Assembly (NCBI GenBank): GCA_027919835.1
Contig: JANVFP010000025.1
Location: forward strand, 1 to 64,000
DNA: 64,000 bases
Reading direction: 5' to 3'
Origin: Lentinula raphanica
Lineage: Eukaryota; Basidiomycota; Agaricomycetes; Agaricales; Omphalotaceae
Shown here: piece by piece, positions 44,923-57,576 of the stretch
Layout of the letters: the number at the start of each line of letters is the position of its first letter
Position numbering within the stretch: the stretch's first letter is position 1
Notes under the pieces: generated by a model
The model's input: the letters and a program-made list of their open reading frames with translations, nothing else
Database searches by the model: none
Told to the model about the DNA's origin: nothing
Position numbers and translations under genes: made by a program

Positions 44923-47900
44923 CTACCGAACACGCTGCCGTTCTGTTGTGGATTTTTGTCGGGCATCTCGAGAAACACGCCTATTGAATGAAAGGTCAGC
45001 AGTCATTAATGACAACAATGTGAGCACATACCAGTAGTACTCCATAACATCGCTTTGCCCCAACTTCCGTAGGAAGTTCTCGTCATGGGTGATGATGATG
45101 AGTTGGAAGTTAGCATGGTTCTTCCGTTCATGAATGATACTAAAAATGACCATGGTCTCAGTAATGACAAAACTCGTTTCACACACCACTTACTCAACCA
45201 GACTTGAAGCAAGAGCTTCAATGTTCTCCGTGTCAAGCGCATTCGTCGGTTCGTCCAAGGCCAAGATACCGCAATTCTGGCCAAATGAGTCGGACAAGGC
45301 CAGCCGGATGATGATGGATGCCAGCATTTTCTGTCCAGCTGAACAACGACCTCGCATGTCCATCTCCACCTGGTCTTTCGTCATCACAACCTGGTATGTA
45401 ACAGCGCAGTCAATATGACATGTTCATGTGCAATCCGTTTATAGCGCACTCGATAGTTGTAAGAACGTTTGGAAGCTCCACCCTCAACGTCTGACCGAAT
45501 CTTGATTCCATCGATATCTGGACGATCTCGAGTCAGCTCAATATTCGGTGGAATATCGGTACACGGCATTACCAGTGCCCTGATACGTCTTGTTCCACAA
45601 GTGCCTCATCGTGTCGTTGACTTCCTCCATTTTGAGGGTATGGTATTTCATGATGGCACTGAGGTTACATGAATGAAGGGTCTGCATTGAAGAAGAGGGT
45701 ATCATACTTTTCCAATGCCTTCCCATACTTCTCCAGGTCATTGTTCGCCATGTCAGACATCTTCGAAGATCAAATCAGATGGGGATCGTTGAAGGGAGAG
45801 GCACACCTGCCTTGACTTTGATGAGTTGTTCAGTGTAATGTTTATTGATGTCCTTGTACTCTTTAGCGTCAACCTCCCAGATGCTGAGCTGTGACTTGTG
45901 CGAGCTTATTTCACCTCCAATGTGAGAGAACTAATCCAGATGAGCGATGTGGAGAGCATGAGATAGATTGAAACGTACCTTCTGCTTGAGATCCTCTTCT
46001 TTGTCTTTCGCAATCTTCCACTTAGCCTCGAACGTGCGTTTAGCTTTGGCAGCCTCCTCCATGTCGTAAGAATCGATTTCAGCTTGCGCTTCCTGTATTT
46101 GTTTGACGAGCTTGCGGAGACGTATGTTCTCCCGAAGATTAGAAAGGCTTGAACCATTCTCGCTTATTTCTTTGTCAATTTTGGCGATTTTGTCTCGAGC
46201 TTCCTCCAATTGCTTGTCAAATTCCTTTATCTCTTCCTTCGCTTCTTCTAGTGCGGCGGTGTTGCGACGAAGCTCTTGCTCCCGGCGCGATTGAACATAA
46301 CTAAAACGGGATAAGGATTTCAAGAGACGTACACGAAGCCGTGACTTACCGTTCCACATGCTTCTGAGTATCCGCAAGCTTGTCTGCTTTCCGGTTCAAG
46401 TCCTGGACCAGAATTGAGGCGCTTGATAGTTTGCTTTCCAATTCACGCTGTTGATTCTTGTGTTCAACATCGAGTGCATCGATGGGACCTTGCGCGTCGG
46501 CGATGTGTTGCTCTGTCGCCTGAAACTTGCATGAGCTTATATGTAGGAGACATTATAGAAGGAACCCACCTTCATTCGATCCGACATATCTGCGATGTCT
46601 TTCTTCCATTGCCCAATCTGGTTCTCAAGATTCTCCTTTTCCTTTATTTGACCGCGTATCTTCGCTGATTCTAGCTCCAACCTATGTAATTCGCTTTCAA
46701 TGCTCCTCTGCGCCGCGGTTTGACGATCTCGTTCTCTCATCAGAGCATTACTCTCCTTGTCGAGGACACGACTGACAAAATGAATATGAGAAACATCGAT
46801 CGAAAGAGAATCAAATCGTACATCTGGTCGGATAGAGTTTCAATCTCGTTTTGAACGTCTTCAGTGCTTTTTGTGGAGCCAGATGATGCGAGCTCATTTT
46901 CAATAGACTCGATTTCTTGTTTCAACCGTTCTATTTCTGCTTGAAGTCTCCCGATTGTTTTACCGTAGTCCCGTACTGCTTGAACATCCTTCAATTCCTC
47001 CTTCAGAGCGTCGACTTTCTCAGCCGCCTGAAGCGTCTGTGAGTACAGACGAATAGTTGAAGTGTTCTCGACCCACCTCGTCTGCAGCCTCTTTGGCTTC
47101 CCTCACCGCAGTTTCAGCCTTGGCAACATGTTCTTCCCCAGTTGGAATCTCTTTGAATTTCAAAGTGTCAAGTCGGCTTTGGATAGGACGAAGTCGTTGT
47201 AATCTTTCGTGTTCCTCTTCCCATTCCTCAACCGAAGCTTCCGCCTCTTTCGTGCCCTTAGCCCGGTCAATCTCTTCTTTCAGCTGATAACGCAATCAGA
47301 CGGTGAATGGATAAAATTGGATCGGCCGGGGACTGACGTATTTTTCGAAAACATGAAGTTCATCGTCGTCCATATGACGATTACAAGCGGTGCACTTTTT
47401 CTTCTTCTTTCCTACGGTGAGGAGTCGCTCGTAGACAGCTGCGGCTCCTGTTCCAGAAATGACTTCCCTAACACAAGCAATGAGTAGAGCTAAATCACGA
47501 AGAGAAATTTGAACCCTAACTCTTTAGCCAAATTCAGTTGGTGGAACGCATCTTTGATGGCATCCTCTAGATTCATATCTGTCCTTTCAAAGGCACTCTT
47601 CATGTGCCGTTCAGCGTCTGAAATCGATCAGAATGCAGTCAGAATGATCCAGAAACCACTCGCCTTTAAGATCCTTCTGTTTCGCTCTAAGACTGGTAGT
47701 CTTTTCATGAAGAGAAGCCTCAGCTTGACGGTGGTCACCGCTGGCAGTCTTAGCATCCATCTCTGCTATTTCCAGCGCATTTGTTTTCTTCCTGGATGAT
47801 CTGTGAGTACTAGAGCAGGTGTAGGCTATAGGATTGATCACTTCGCAATCTTTTCGATAACACCCTCTATGGTCTCGACTGAAGCCGCGCTCCCGGCGAG

Positions 47901-49986
47901 CTTGATAAGTTTCGTGTTAGCAGCGTCGACACTAGATAGCTCAATGAGTTGACTTAAGAGAAGTGTCAATCAGCAATATACATACGTGGATTCAATCTCT
48001 GCACTCTTTGTCTTGATATCTTTACGCTTCAGGTTCAGATTCGCACGAGATTCAGCCTCTCGGTTCAGCATGATGAATTCCTGGTTGAGCCGTTCACGTT
48101 TGCTTTCTGCAATGGTCTTCTTCTCCGTGTTTCGAGTGAGTTTATCCTCGAAATTAGCTTCCTTGAAGTCCGTCTTCAATTTGTCTAACCGCCTAGTCTT
48201 CTCCTCGATGTCGCTCGTGATCATCTTGAGCTGACCGGGAAGTTCCTGGCTATTCTCGAGCTCGGTTTCGCCTCTCTTGATGTACCCATTTCGCTCTGCC
48301 TAAACACAGACATGAGAACATGGGATATCTCAGGAAAATGGTTGACTACAACATACGATCTGTTGTCGAAGAGAAGAACGATCGGCTTTGAGTTTCTCGG
48401 ATGCTGCAGTAAGCTCGCGCGACTTTGCATTGTACTCTTCCTGCTGAGACTTCCTCTCGTTCTGTGTACGTCGACTCAGCAAACAAATCAGAGTACAGGG
48501 TAGACGTGCAGACCTGTAACATTTCCAGATCATTATTCTGTTTCTCCTTGAAGTCGTCTAGCTTTGACATGAAATCAATGACCTGTGGACCATCCAAAGG
48601 ATCTGAAGTGAACTCCTGAATCTTGAACTTCGCAGAAATATCCCTTATATACTGTTCGCGATCTTTCAGGCGCTGTTGTTGTTGCTGCATGTCGTTGTGC
48701 AGTTATCAGGGACAGGTTGTGGTCACAGACATTTAAACGTACAGCTGCTTCGGAGCTCAAGGCGGCCACCTTCTTCAACACGGAATCATAGTTCATCCGA
48801 CTAGTCTCTACCTCTCCTTCAATGTCTTGCTTCTCAGCCATGGCCTTTTGTCGTTGCCGTTTCTGTTCCTGCACATTCTCGTCGAACCGTTCTACACGCT
48901 TTTGCAAATCCTCGTCGGAGCCTTGAACATCGTGAGTAACAGATCTCTTCGTGTCTGTTGCAATTACATACCCACGATCTCTGGTACGTTTATTCTGGTC
49001 TCGTCCAAGTCCGCCTGCAGAGTTCGTTGCTTTTCTTGAAGATTTTCAATCTTGATATAGATTTCACGAAATCTAGTAGCGTGGTCGTGATATTTCGTGT
49101 TCGCAACGACAACTTCGTCGTATTCCTTCTTTGTCTCTTCATAGGTAATCTCCTTGGCGTTGATCGTATTCTTGAGTTCAGCAATCCGAGCACGGAGTTT
49201 GTCCGCATGGCCTTTTTCTTTCGCTAGACTCTCGAGTCGTTCCTTTTCGGCTTTGAGGTCTGCGACTCGGTCTTTGCGAAGGGCTTTGATGTTATCGAGA
49301 GCCTTGGTGTACCTGTACAAACATGAATATTGATTTGGAGAATATGAGCTACTTGGAAAGACGCACCTAGTTGCTTCGAAGATGTCATCGAATTTCTTCT
49401 TCAACGCAGAAGGTTCAGCCAGCGGCCAGTATGAGTCCTCCTGGTGACAGAATATGACATTCTCAAGAACGGCTTTGGATACACCCAACAGCTGCGGTAT
49501 CTCTGTATCCATCTCAGCACACTTGGTCGATATCACAGCCCTCTACTCCCAATATTCAGTCCCTATCCGTCATCCAGCCAACACAATACTCATACTCACC
49601 TTACTATTCTTCTCCACCCTCGGATCATCCACCGCCAAAATACTCTCCAACGTCTTCATCGTCAACCCCGCGGTCTTCTTCACCGTCACGCTCAAATTTC
49701 TCACCGCAAGCATCCTCTGTCCGTTCGCGGCGAAGAACCTGAGCTTGACCTGTGCCTTGACTTCCTTCTCGTTCGCCATCTTGGGGTCATGGACAAAGGC
49801 GCCGCCGCGGCTGTTCGGGGGTTGGTCGCCGGTGGTGGCGTATTTGAGGCATTCGATGATCGTGGTCTTGCCGCTGCCGTTGTGGCCGACGATGACGGTG
49901 ACGGGGGAGAAGAATTCGATGATGGAGACTTGTTTGTCATCGAAGGAGCGGATGCCGCGGATGGCTAGTTTATTGAGAGAAGCCAT
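44923..49986 (-). CDS. RAD50: RAD50 DNA repair ATPase (SMC-like)
   Basis: ATPase of the Mre11-Rad50-Nbs1 complex, which detects, tethers and processes DNA double-strand breaks and telomere ends in the nucleus. Many exons, ATG 49986, stop 44923-44925. Walker A is GHNGSGKT (residues about 34-41), in the family start [12 protein letters not shown]-loop region: [28 protein letters not shown] long coiled coil of heptad Glu/Lys/Arg sequence (about 48.9 to 45.9 kb) is interrupted by the zinc hook KCTACNRHM (CxxC, near 47,385). A second coil precedes the C-terminal ATPase half: [20 protein letters not shown] (signature) and [14 protein letters not shown] (Walker B), IITHDENFL. It ends ...[18 protein letters not shown]. 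All ATPase and hook residues are present; appears functional. Confidence 0.95.
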
Positions 49987-50220
49987 GGCTTTGACGAGGA
50001 AGAAGACTCAAAGTGACGGAGGAGTGACAGTGGGCGCGAGAAGTCACGGAGTAGTCACAGCACGTGGGCGATGAGTAATGCGAATCATGAGTCACACTAC
50101 TCTGTTATAACCGCTGTAACCAAATTCATCGATAGTACATAATTACCGTCAAGACTCAATGGCCCAAGTATAGTGCGTAAGCTTATATCCAGACACTCAA
50201 CTAAATCTCACTCTTGCTAA
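49987..50220. promoter_or_regulatory. Divergent promoter RAD50 / Rieske-DUF455 gene
   Basis: Short spacer between divergent genes. A possible first exon of the Rieske gene (ATGGCCCAA at 50159, followed by GTATAG...GCTAAT...GGCAG) lies here, but it does not give the needed frame and I do not claim it. Confidence 0.4.
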
Positions 50221-50969
50221 TGCACAAATGGCAGTATATCCCCCGTCCAAAAGATCCTCTCCCATTCCCGCTTCATCCTAACATTAAGGTCGGAAACAGG
50301 AAAATACCATGGCCTCATCCTTTTTAGATTGTCGCCTTCGAATTCTTCGAACGATCCAGAAATATTGCATACAAACGAAACAGTCTGTACGGATACAGGC
50401 AGAGATGGCATTGTTTTGAACCAGATATATGTAATGGAAGCAACATGTCCTCATCTTGGAGCAGATATGTCGCATGCGGATATCGAGGAGTACGAGGATT
50501 CGGTGGTGGCGGTATGTCCTTGGCATAGGTCAGTTTCTTGCTCGTCCTCCTTCTTCCTCCTCCTTCGATATTCCACATCTCATCCCAGCGGACCTGATAT
50601 ATGGTATGCAGATACGACTTCGACCTCAAGACAGGCAAAAGCGACACCGGGCTTCGAACATGCACATATGCAGTTCAAATCAAGACCGATCCAGAAACGA
50701 GCGAGGAACAAGTCTGGATGGAAGCACCAGATGGAGGAAAGCACTGGCGTGTTGTAGAGCTGAGGCCGGTGTCAGAAGGTTCGTCCGTACACCATGCCTA
50801 CAGCCTGAATGATTGAGATTGACTCAATATCTTGCTTTCTTCTTTCACTGTAGAGTTCGCTGATCCACCCATGTCTTCTGAAAACACGTCACTCCAACCA
50901 GCAGATGGGCTTATAGACCCTCAAGTGCAAGAAGCAACGGAACCCGTTGTCCCAGAGCAAAACTGTTAG
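50221..50969 (+). pseudogene. 5' half of a Rieske-DUF455 gene, truncated by an LTR
   Basis: Encodes a Rieske [2Fe-2S] domain. The cluster ligands are CPH...CPWH (C-x-H-x20-C-x2-H), followed by RYDFDLKTGKSDTG as in soluble Rieske ferredoxins. Exons: an exon ending 50528, then 50612-50778, then 50854 onward (EFADPPMSSEN...). The frame is open from 50221 (HGLILFRL strand), but no in-frame ATG is visible, so the true start and first exon are unresolved. The last exon runs straight into the retrotransposon at 50964: the first six LTR bases supply TGT TAG, so the protein would now end ...VPEQNC. Removing the element joins this exon in frame to 60775 and the DUF455 half. Regulation: divergent from RAD50. 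Confidence 0.85.
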
Positions 50970-51501
50970 AGTTCGTCGAAAACCTATAATAGCTAGGTAG
51001 AAATCGTTAGTATTTGTTAGTAAATTTCGTAGATCAGTAATCAAGAAATATCGTTGTTTACCGACACTTACCCGGTAGCAGAGCGCGTCGATGCTTCCTA
51101 AGGATTTGTAGTTTGACTAGAGCGGATCGTATAGTCGTAAGATGCTAGAGCAAGTCAAATAGCGGCGAGATCAGACAAGTGCGACAGCACGAATGCAAGT
51201 TCAAGAGTAAAAGATGAGATGATCATTCAGTACTTCGGGTACAGTACTTTTAAGCCAATCAAGTTCATGTGTTCCAGAAGTTTCTACTACATTCTACTCT
51301 TTTCCTGAGTATTCTAGGTATAACTATCCGGGAATGCTAAGTCGTAAGAGAATCATCAGCGAGTCGTAAGTAATGAGAGATCGTAAAGGTCGTAATAGAA
51401 AGTCATTATATACGATTGAAATGTATGCAGATATCGAAGTAAAAGGCTCTTGAAGAGAGAAATTAGAGGGTGAGTTGAGTTTGAGTTATAGTTCCATAAC
51501 A
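50964..51501 (-). repeat. 3' LTR (538 bp)
   Basis: Begins TGTTAGAG and ends CCATAACA on the plus strand, i.e. TGTTATGG...CTCTAACA in element orientation. Reading both by eye it matches 60232-60769 throughout. The motif CGTAA recurs several times. The plus-strand start TGT-TAG provides the stop codon of the truncated Rieske gene. Confidence 0.97.
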
Positions 51502-51503
51502 TA

Positions 51504-51510
51504 CCCCCCT
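51504..51510 (-). other. Polypurine tract
   Basis: In element orientation AGGGGGG followed by TA and then the 3' LTR. This is the usual position of the plus-strand primer. Confidence 0.75.
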
Positions 51511-51527
51511 AAACTGAGCTTACCCTT

Positions 51528-52439
51528 CTAATTTTTATCGGAGAACTCGAGATTCAGAGAGCAAGACCCACGTCCAGAACACCCAACCACTTCCTTCTGG
51601 GGTAATCCCGAGAAAGGGTCAAACTCCGGGAAGTGTTGTGAATAGTGAGACTCCGTAGGGTGCAGTACGACAGCTTGAGTCATCGAGGTGTTTTGTTCGT
51701 ATTCGTCTACCTGCATGGGTTCCTCGGGCGAGTTGCGAATAAGCCTGGGATCAAAACTAGGGAGTCGGGGATTGTAGGACTCGTCCGTGACCTGAAGTCG
51801 CTGTCCGTTGCGAGGAATAATGTAATCCTTCAACGCACTCCTCCAGTCCCATCCGGAATAGATACCCTGGATCTCCAGCTGATGAGCCTCTATCTGGCAA
51901 GCCGCCGACCAACGAGCAAGGTCCTCGAGTAAGTCCCGAGCCCCGTAGTAACTGTCGATCACGGCGTTTCTAGAGCCCGGATAAGAGAGCGGATTCGTCT
52001 TGGCGAGGTTCTCTACGATTCCTTGGATGGGGGATGAGGAAGATCTACCTGTGAGTTTTTGAAAGTCAAAAGATTGCTTCAGACTCTTGACTCGAAGGGT
52101 TCGTTGATGGTTACTTACCCTTTGCAGAGATTCCTCAGATACTATGGTTGATTCTGGCCTTCCTCGATCAGCTCTCTGGATGAGTTCGACCCTCGTTACC
52201 AGCGCTCCCCAAAGAGCCTCGGCCGTCCGACCATTCAACACGAATTGAAACTCTCCTGAAACTGGATGAGGGTGCGCTAACACTAAGTCGTTCGCATCCA
52301 TCGGTCGATACGGGACAACTGCCCTCTCGAAGTTAGCTTGAACGATCTTCGCAACTCCCTCGTCAGCAGAAGGAGAGATGGACGAGTCGACTACAGCGTT
52401 GGAGGCAGGGACAAGAGCAGTCGAAGTGACGACGGACAT
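51528..52439 (-). CDS. Extra ORF between pol and the 3' LTR, function unknown (303 aa)
   Basis: Intact 303-codon frame in the same orientation as gag and pol, starting at ATG 52439, 234 bp past the pol stop, and ending just before the polypurine tract. No signal peptide, membrane segment, zinc knuckle or envelope-like motif is seen. The protein is soluble and mixed alpha, with a Trp-rich middle (AEALWGALV, LEDLARWSAACQIEAHQLE, IYSGWDWRSAL) and a disordered C-terminal third. A TATA-like box lies about 80 bp upstream and the leader is CT-rich, suggesting its own transcript. Not recognised as any known family; it might be an accessory protein of this retrotransposon lineage or a captured host gene. 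Confidence 0.75.
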   Translation of the reverse strand: MSVVTSTALVPASNAVVDSSISPSADEGVAKIVQANFERAVVPYRPMDANDLVLAHPHPVSGEFQFVLNGRTAEALWGALVTRVELIQRADRGRPESTIVSEESLQRVSNHQRTLRVKSLKQSFDFQKLTGRSSSSPIQGIVENLAKTNPLSYPGSRNAVIDSYYGARDLLEDLARWSAACQIEAHQLEIQGIYSGWDWRSALKDYIIPRNGQRLQVTDESYNPRLPSFDPRLIRNSPEEPMQVDEYEQNTSMTQAVVLHPTESHYSQHFPEFDPFSGLPQKEVVGCSGRGSCSLNLEFSDKN

Positions 52440-52516
52440 TGGGAGGATGAAGAGAAGATAACAAGTGAAGGGAGGAGCACACTGGAGAGTGAGGAGAAGA
52501 GATGAAGGCAGAGTCC

Positions 52517-52523
52517 TTAAATA
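52517..52523 (-). promoter_or_regulatory. TATA-like box for the extra ORF
   Basis: TATTTAA on the minus strand, about 80 bp before ATG 52439. It is followed by pyrimidine-rich sequence (CTTCATCTCTTCTCCTCACT) typical of fungal transcription starts. Confidence 0.45.
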
Positions 52524-52672
52524 TGCAATGGCAATCGTTCTCCAAGATACTATAGGCTTCTTCTAATTAATGATTATTTTGGAAAGAATTTTTCGAAAAG
52601 GGGATGATGGAAATTTGAAAACATAATTCGTGGCCTGACTCAGTTCGCCGCGATGAATGGTGACTTTGTCTG

Positions 52673-55600
52673 TTATGTTGTCAAAGTTGTCTGCGACCTG
52701 TTGGCCTTCCATTCGCGTAAGCTATCTGGCGCGTTCCTGAGTTCAGCTTCGGTCTTCCAATCGTCTTCCTCAGGTGGATATCCAACAAATCTGACTCGAT
52801 AAATAGGAATTCGGCGCTTCTTGCCATTTCGACTCCTCCCATACCTAAAGCTCTCGTCTATTATTCTATCAACCTCTACCTCTGGTAAATCCTCGAAATC
52901 CTCTCGGTTAAGCCGCTTGAATGGTCGTTTACCAAATTCCGCTGGGGACTCCATATACCGCTCCAAATGTTCTATGTTTATGATCGGATGAATCTTGTAT
53001 GAAGTAGGAAGGCGGAGGCGATATGCTACAGGGCTTATTTTCTCCATTACCTCAAAAGGTCCTTCATAACGCATCAAAAATTTCTTCCCTAAATTACGAG
53101 ATTCCATCTCTCCTTCGCTTTTGGAGGCTCTAAGGAGACGAAGTGTATGCGGATTGATCAATGCTTTATCTCCTACTTTGAATTCCAGCGGTAAATGTTT
53201 GCGATTGTAATATTTTTGTTGAAAGATCTGACCCAAATGTAACGCCTCTCTAGCCTGATCTCGCTCAGCTTTGAATCCCTCTACCATCTCTTTGGCTCGA
53301 TCGTCCTGATAAAATTCCGGGCTAGAATGATCACTTCTTACTTCCTTGTCATGCATGATACCCCCCCCAACCTTCTTGTCCGGAATCACACGCGGAATTC
53401 CTGGGAGCGTGTGTCGTAGTCTAGACGCTGTTCGTGGATGATATCCGAATAATAGGTACGCCGGACTGAACCCTGTGGCAGTATGCGGTGTTGTATTATA
53501 CGCTAATGCAATCGGGTCCAATTTTTCTGCCCAGTCGTCCCGTGTTGGTCCTATGTATGCCCGCAAAATAATTTCTAGCGTCTGGTTCATTATCTCCGTT
53601 TGACCATCTGCTTGTGGATGATAGGAGGTTGTCAAAGCTCTCTTCATGTCCATCATCCGGCAAATCTCACTCCAGAAAATCTCTCGCCAACGTGCATCCC
53701 GATCCGTAATCACCTGTTTCGGTATGCCAAAACGACTGACCACTTCGTGGAAAAACAGTCGCGCAGTATCTTCCTCGCCTATTCGAGTTGTGGTAGGGAC
53801 AAATATCGCATATTTGGTGAGTTTATCGACTATCACTAGAATGTTGTTGAAGCCTTGCGATATTGGCAGGTCCGAAATAAAATCCATGGTCACGACGTCG
53901 AAAGGTTGGAGTGGGATTGGTACGGACTGTAAATTTCCTGATGGTGCGTGCCTTTTAGGCTTCGATTTCTGACATATATCGCAACTGCCAACAAAGTGTT
54001 TAATCGTTCGTGACATCCTTGGCCAATAATATGTTGAGCTGATCCTATTGTACGTTTTGTAGAACCCTCCATGCGCCGCTTCTGTAATAGAATTATGCAC
54101 CTCGTTCATTATATCTGCTTGCAAGCCTCTGGGAACACACAACCTCGAGTTTCCCAGGGCATCCTCGAAGTAGATGAGTCCATCGTCGGCAAGGTAATAC
54201 TGAGGGTTCTCTGGATGATTCATGTCTGACTCCGTTTGTCTAGCTCTGATAACCTGCTTGAAATGAGGATCATTGTGATACTCCTTAATCCACTTTTCCT
54301 TTTCCGGCTCACACCATCCGGACAGCAGGGAATATGCCTTGAATGAGCGAACCTTGAGAATGCGGGGTTCAATGTTCGCGCCACTTTCTTCGACGATTTG
54401 CAAATCTAGCTCTACTTCATCGTCAAATGTGATTCCCTCCTCTGATTTCACGAATGCTGAAGCGGCTGTAAGTAATTTTTCCTCGAATCGTTCCCCTAAT
54501 TCCTTAACCATGTCTATCAGCTTTTCCTCCTCTATGCCATCCCGCATTGCCAATGATTCAAAACTATCCTCCCCGGGACCGTTCTGCCTCGGTACTCTAC
54601 ATCGCAAGCGTGAGATGGGATCCACGTTCGAGTGGGCACGGCCTGCTCGATGGATGATTCGAAGATTGGGATAGGCTGAGAACACTAGACCCCAGGTCAA
54701 CAGTCTGCGGTTCACATTTTGGAATGTCCGGGTCCAGGTAAGTGCAGCGTGATCTGTAATAGCAACGATTTTCTCTCCCTCAATAATTGGTTGAAACTTG
54801 ATGAGAGCCTCCTTCAAAGCCAACGCTTCGCGTTCCGTAGGTGAGTAGTTTCGTTCCGCAGACTGCAGGACACGCGACCAGTAACTAATTACTCGTTCAA
54901 CGTAGACCACTGTCTCTTCAAATTCTGGATCCCAGTTGCCATTCGGAGGTACGTCCGAGTCTTCTTTTACCAACTCCGTTACCAAACTAGGAATAGGTTC
55001 ACCATTACGATGAGCTCTGTCCAACTTCTCGTAAATCTTCGTACCCTTCAAGTCGGCTATCCGAATTGGCTGAACTTGCTGCACGATTCCCGCTAAGCCG
55101 TAGTCGCAAGCGTCTGTGTAGACTCGGTACGGCAAACCTGGCATCGGGTGCCCTCGGACTGGAGCCTGTGTAAGTACCTCTTTGCATAGTTCAAAAGCGA
55201 GCTGTTCCGCTTTTCCCCAGTGCCACTTGCGACCCTTCTTTAACAATGCAAATAGCGGCGTTGCAATCCAAGCATAGTAAGGCACATATCCAGAGAAGTA
55301 TACCATCATACCTAAGAAGGCTTGAACCTCCTTCACACTTTTTGGAGTCTCCAGGTCCACTATCGCTCTAATCTTTTCCTTATGCGTAGATAGTCCCAGC
55401 CGAGAAACCTTCTGACCCAGTAGTAGAAGGGACTGATAGGCAAAGTGACATTTTGCGGGGGATAAGGTAAGTTTCGAATCTTGTATGGCCTGCAAAATTT
55501 TATCGATGTGCACCGCATGTTCCTCAAAGGACTTTGAATAGATGACTATATCATCGATGTACACCAGGGCGAAAATCCACAAGTACGGCGCTAGGACTTT

Positions 55601-57576
55601 CTGCATTACGCGTTGGAAGACGCTTGGACCGTTTTTATAACCAAAAGGCATCCGTTTAAAGTGGTATAAACCACGATGCGTTCGAAATGCTAGTTTCTCC
55701 ATATCCTTCTTAGCTACGGGTAGCTGGGTGAATCCAGCAAGTGCGTCTAATGTACTAAGGTATTGACTTCCAGATAGCGCGTTGAGTATATATTCCTGTC
55801 GTGGCAGGGGAAATTCATCACTAACGGCCATCTCGTTCAACTTGCGTAGGTCGATGACCAACCGCGGTTTTGTTTTTCGCCAAACAATGAATACTGGAGC
55901 AGCCCACGGACTTTTAGAGGGCTCGATGACGCCTAACTTTAACCAGGCATCAATCTGTTTATCAACGACCTCTCGATTAGCTGGCGATAACGGGATTGGA
56001 GGTAGAGCCACTGGTTTTGCGCCTGCTAACATCGGTACCTCCACTTCCTCTTCATAGTTTCCAAGTCGACCGTCTAACCCGAATGCTGCCTTACGCTTAA
56101 CCAGGATCTTCTGGATGATCCGAACCTGTTCGACAGACAACTCCTTGCAAATATCAACCTCTTCCAAGAGGCGCTCGCTACTTGTATCGTCCTCTACTAC
56201 TTCTGCGGTCTTGGGTCCTCCTTCCAATGGCGCTTCGGCATATTCTTCTCCAGGTATCTCAATATCGCTTCTGGGGTTCCTTTCTAACTTCGATTGACTT
56301 CTGATAGCTGACGATACCGTTTGATGACTATCTTCGATCCCAGCTATACTTCTCAATAGTTGAGCCTGAGCCTGGAATTTCTGTCGATTCTCTGGTGAAA
56401 ACTCCTCGGACTTATCCAGCCATCGATTAGCCTTGTGTCCCGTTCCCATCAACTGTCCTTTGCTTATTGTTACCGCCTCGTTCGAAAAGTTAGCCACCGG
56501 TATACGTGGATTTTCCCTTGAAATCAAAGTATCTGGTGATCCGTATATGTCCTCATCATGTCGGTTGGTGGTAAGCAGTTTCTCCACATATAAATCCTCA
56601 CAGCCTGCAGGGAAGTTTGCATTGACTGACACCCACTTCGTTATTCCAGATGGGATTACTACCTGTTCAGTAGCCCGAACTGATATATCAGAAGCTCGAA
56701 TTCGTGCCAATCGTCGAGCCTTCTGATTTTTACGATGTTGAGCAATCCTTGCCATTTTCCCCGAGAATTCCTTACTGACTCGAACTTTAAAGGCCTTTCC
56801 GTTGTCATCAGTATATGGTGCTGTTACCGAATTCTGAACCTGAAGGTGACAACCGGAGTCACCGAACTCTATATGAGTTCTACCGTCCTTTCGAATGGTG
56901 GATATCGAATACTGGTCTGCGAAATCATTTCCCAAAATCATTGGGGCGCTCATCCCTTTCACAACATAAGCTTCCACGTTCATTTTGACTGGACCATTCT
57001 CTGTCTCGAATATTAGATCAATAACAGTGTATCCCTCTATCTGCGTCTGGCCGGTAACCTGAACAAGGTTAATCTTTTGACCCGTTCGTGTTCGTGGAGT
57101 CTTGCTTAACTTGCTGAGAGCTTTCGCTGATATCAAGGTTATGTCAGATCCCGAGTCGAAGATAACAGGTATAGCTTCTTCTTCTTTAGAGTTGATGTAT
57201 CCTAAAGCCTCTGTAGCTCTCGCACCCAAAAACGCACACCCTGATGGTCGCGCCATGTGCTTTCGAAGTTCAACAATATCGGTTCCCTCAACCTGCGTAT
57301 GATAGGAATGGGACTGTGCCTGTACTGCGCGCGCTAGCCGCCTTCTAGACCTACGGTTCAAACTAGGACGTGCTAGTCTGGTATGTACTTGCTTTGCCTC
57401 AACCGACTCGTCACACTCAGTAGTTTCTAAAGACGTATTGTCCTCCTCTTCGCAACTTCCTTCTCCTATGGGTGGTCCCTTATCCTCCCTCCCAGGATTA
57501 GACGAAGGCTCCTCTTCTTCACAGACGGGGACTACATCTGCACAAACCTTTTCGTCTAGGGTCCGGGAGGTTACTA
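52673..57576 (-). CDS. pol: Chromovirus Pol polyprotein (PR-RT-RNase H-IN-chromodomain)
   Basis: The frame is open from upstream of the gag stop (to about 57622) down to the stop at 52673. It has no convincing ATG at its start and is in the -1 frame relative to gag, so it is read as Gag-Pol. Acidic leader of about 70 residues, then: aspartic protease (FDSGSDITLIS), reverse transcriptase (FPLPRQEYILNALSG, FKRMPFGYKNGPSVFQRVM, LVYIDDIVIYS with the catalytic DD), RNase H (VYTDACDYGLAG, YSPTEREALALKEAL, ITDHAALTW), integrase zinc region (HGGFYKTYNRI...CDICQKSK), integrase core (TMDFISDLP, VITDRDARWRE, YHPQADGQTEIMNQTLE; D-D35-E), GPY/F-like region (RYEGPFEVMEKISPVAYRL) and a C-terminal chromodomain (YRVRFVGYPPEEDDWKTEAE). 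All catalytic residues are intact. The chromodomain would direct insertion to specific chromatin. Confidence 0.97.

Noticed and set aside
51645..51932. Plus-strand open frame opposite the extra retrotransposon ORF
   Set aside because: It is the antisense shadow of an intact sense ORF and has no features of its own.
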